From NCBI RefSeq assembly GCF_019924045.1, contig NZ_JAHXBN010000043.1:1-50773 (forward strand): a stretch of DNA of 50,773 bases. The letters run 5' to 3'. Numbering within the stretch: position 1 is the stretch's first letter; each line of letters begins with the position of its first letter. Source of the stretch: Dyadobacter fermentans. GTDB lineage: Bacteria; Bacteroidota; Bacteroidia; Cytophagales; Spirosomataceae. The notes beneath the pieces were generated by a model. It was not told where the DNA came from. It was given only the letters and a program-made list of their open reading frames with translations, and made no database searches. This document shows, one piece after another, positions 49,473 through 50,773 of the stretch. Both the position numbers and the translations under genes were made by a program.

Positions 49473-50773
49473 ATGCCCAAACCTCTATTTTTCCGGATTC
49501 TGAGTGTAATCCTGATGCTGACAGTGCCGTTCGGCCACGTTTTTGCCACGCACTTTCGGGCAGGGGAAATCACGGCGAGAAGGCTCTCGCTCTCATCGCC
49601 TACCTACGAGATCAAACTCACAGGATATTTTGACGAAATCGGCGGCAAACAGGCCGCGGATAACCAGAATACGGTAGTTTTTACGATCGGGGCTATCAAG
49701 GGCACGGGAACCCCTTTTTTTCTGGAAGCGCCTCGGGTTTCGAGGGTCAATATCGGGAACAACACGACACAGAATGTGTACATCGCTACGTATACCTTTA
49801 CGACCGTGGGTGCTTACCGCATTTCCGTTGAAGAGGATGCCCGCAATGAAAATGTGCTGAACATTGGGCCGAAGCCTACCAATCGCCTCAATTTTTACGT
49901 TAGCACGACCCTCGAAATCAATGCCGCTTTCGGTTTGAACCGGACGCCGGTTCTCCGTAATGCTCCTATCGATCTCGCGGCTGTGGGCCAGCGTTACATC
50001 CACAACCCCGGCGCATTCGATGCCGATGGCGACAGCATCGCCTACCGCATGTACGTTCCCCAACAGGCCGGGGCCAACGGCACAGGGATAAATCTCGAAT
50101 ACAACGACCCTAACCTAACAACCCCACCGGGCCAGACCGAAGCCGGCGCCTCCCCCGCGACGTTCAGCCTGAACCGCGTCACCGGCGACCTGATTTGGGA
50201 CGCGCCGGTCACGAAAGGATATTATAACGTCGCATTTGTGGTGGAGGAATGGCGTGATGGCGTGCTCATCGGGCAGATCATCCGCGATATGCAGATCATC
50301 GTCGACGACGCACGCAACGACCGACCCGTTTTGCCCCCGTTACAGGACATATGCGTCGAAGCAGGGACGTTGATTAACCAAAAGGTTGTCGCAACAGATA
50401 AAAACGGCGACAAGCTTACACTGACGTCCGCGAGCGGCACGTACGATGCTACATTAATCAAACCTCCGCTTGCCACTTTCACTGTTGCCAATCAAGGGGC
50501 CCAGGGCAGCGTTACCGGGACATTCCTATGGCAAACATCCTGTGACCATATTCGAATGGGCCCTTATGGCGTGCTTTTCAAGGTGGAAGACGGTCCATCG
50601 CCTACCTTTCCAAATCCCTCGCTGTTTAGGAAACTAGCCGACATGACGTCATTTAATATCCGGGTCTACGGGCCAAAACCGACCGGATTAAAGGGTACTG
50701 CCGTCTCCGACCCTACCGGAACAGCCTATCGCCTCAACTGGGATGCTTATAAATGCCAGATTCCAGGAGCCAA
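49473..50773 (+). CDS. Large secreted surface protein, 5' part (cut by window end)
   Basis: An open frame begins at ATG 49473 and continues to the last base without a stop, at least 433 codons. It begins with a signal peptide (MPKPLFFRILSVILMLTVPF, cleavage near HVFA-TH), followed by FRAGEITARRLSLSSPTYEI, a start I know from large gliding-associated T9SS type B proteins of Bacteroidota. Cadherin/PKD-like beta repeats follow (HNPGAFDADGDSIAYRMYVP, VTGDLIWDAPVTKGYYNVAF, VATDKNGDKLTLTSASG). A T9SS C-terminal domain is expected downstream. The 285-base gap before it, shared with sdhC, holds only the sdh promoter. Confidence 0.8.
   Translation, partial: MPKPLFFRILSVILMLTVPFGHVFATHFRAGEITARRLSLSSPTYEIKLTGYFDEIGGKQAADNQNTVVFTIGAIKGTGTPFFLEAPRVSRVNIGNNTTQNVYIATYTFTTVGAYRISVEEDARNENVLNIGPKPTNRLNFYVSTTLEINAAFGLNRTPVLRNAPIDLAAVGQRYIHNPGAFDADGDSIAYRMYVPQQAGANGTGINLEYNDPNLTTPPGQTEAGASPATFSLNRVTGDLIWDAPVTKGYYNVAFVVEEWRDGVLIGQIIRDMQIIVDDARNDRPVLPPLQDICVEAGTLINQKVVATDKNGDKLTLTSASGTYDATLIKPPLATFTVANQGAQGSVTGTFLWQTSCDHIRMGPYGVLFKVEDGPSPTFPNPSLFRKLADMTSFNIRVYGPKPTGLKGTAVSDPTGTAYRLNWDAYKCQIPGA

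Overview
The window looks like chromosomal DNA of a Bacteroidota bacterium, most likely a Cytophagales member of the Spirosomaceae (Dyadobacter-like); the genus is inference. The evidence is the type IX secretion (T9SS) type B C-terminal domains on two tandem secreted proteins, the gliding lipoprotein GldH, Bacteroidota-specific small proteins (DUF2795, DUF3127), and many promoters with the Bacteroidota -7 box TAnnTTTG, some with a TTTG-like -33 box 19-21 nt upstream. Most of the window is ordinary core genome at high coding density. Accessory signs are a decayed transposase at the left edge, a four-helix-bundle gene framed by tandem repeats, and a few small solitary genes.

Left part (1-11.5 kb): a frameshifted ISAon1-like transposase tail, tRNA-Phe with promoter and terminator, a two-gene membrane Fe-S/CCG electron-transfer pair (a possible split ETF:menaquinone oxidoreductase) behind a perfect palindromic operator candidate, a conserved hypothetical, gldH, an AI-2E family permease, a beta-propeller-like exported protein, an OmpR-type response regulator, a large AsmA-like protein, lysS and a cold-shock protein.

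Middle (11.5-29 kb): PspC-like protein, glycosyltransferase 2, YbaB/EbfC, two tandem T9SS type B proteins, ribBA-GNAT-rfaE1, two exported proteins, a ChbG/YdjC-like deacetylase, a nucleotidyltransferase bracketed by short repeats, lpdA, then an S23-type four-helix-bundle gene lying between two inverted arrays of about 10-bp repeats, and prfB with its programmed +1 frameshift. An orphan antitoxin-like gene and an alpha/beta hydrolase follow.

Right part (29-50.8 kb): MHS-type transporter, DoxX, AraC regulator, an apparent operon of SSS symporter, DHDPS-family aldolase and a sigma-region-2-only protein, a VTT-domain protein, a palindromic repeat before a cystathionine gamma-synthase-like gene, DUF3127, a fluoride riboswitch controlling a CLC-F type fluoride exporter, AlbA_2 protein, DUF2795, CutC, penicillin acylase, a small membrane protein, OmpH/Skp, Uma2, the sdhCAB operon with promoter and terminator, and the 5' part of a large secreted protein that runs off the window.

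The two strongest non-routine signals are the repeat-framed four-helix-bundle module (26311-27038) and the fluoride riboswitch with an apparent ribosome-site switching hairpin (37876-37954).
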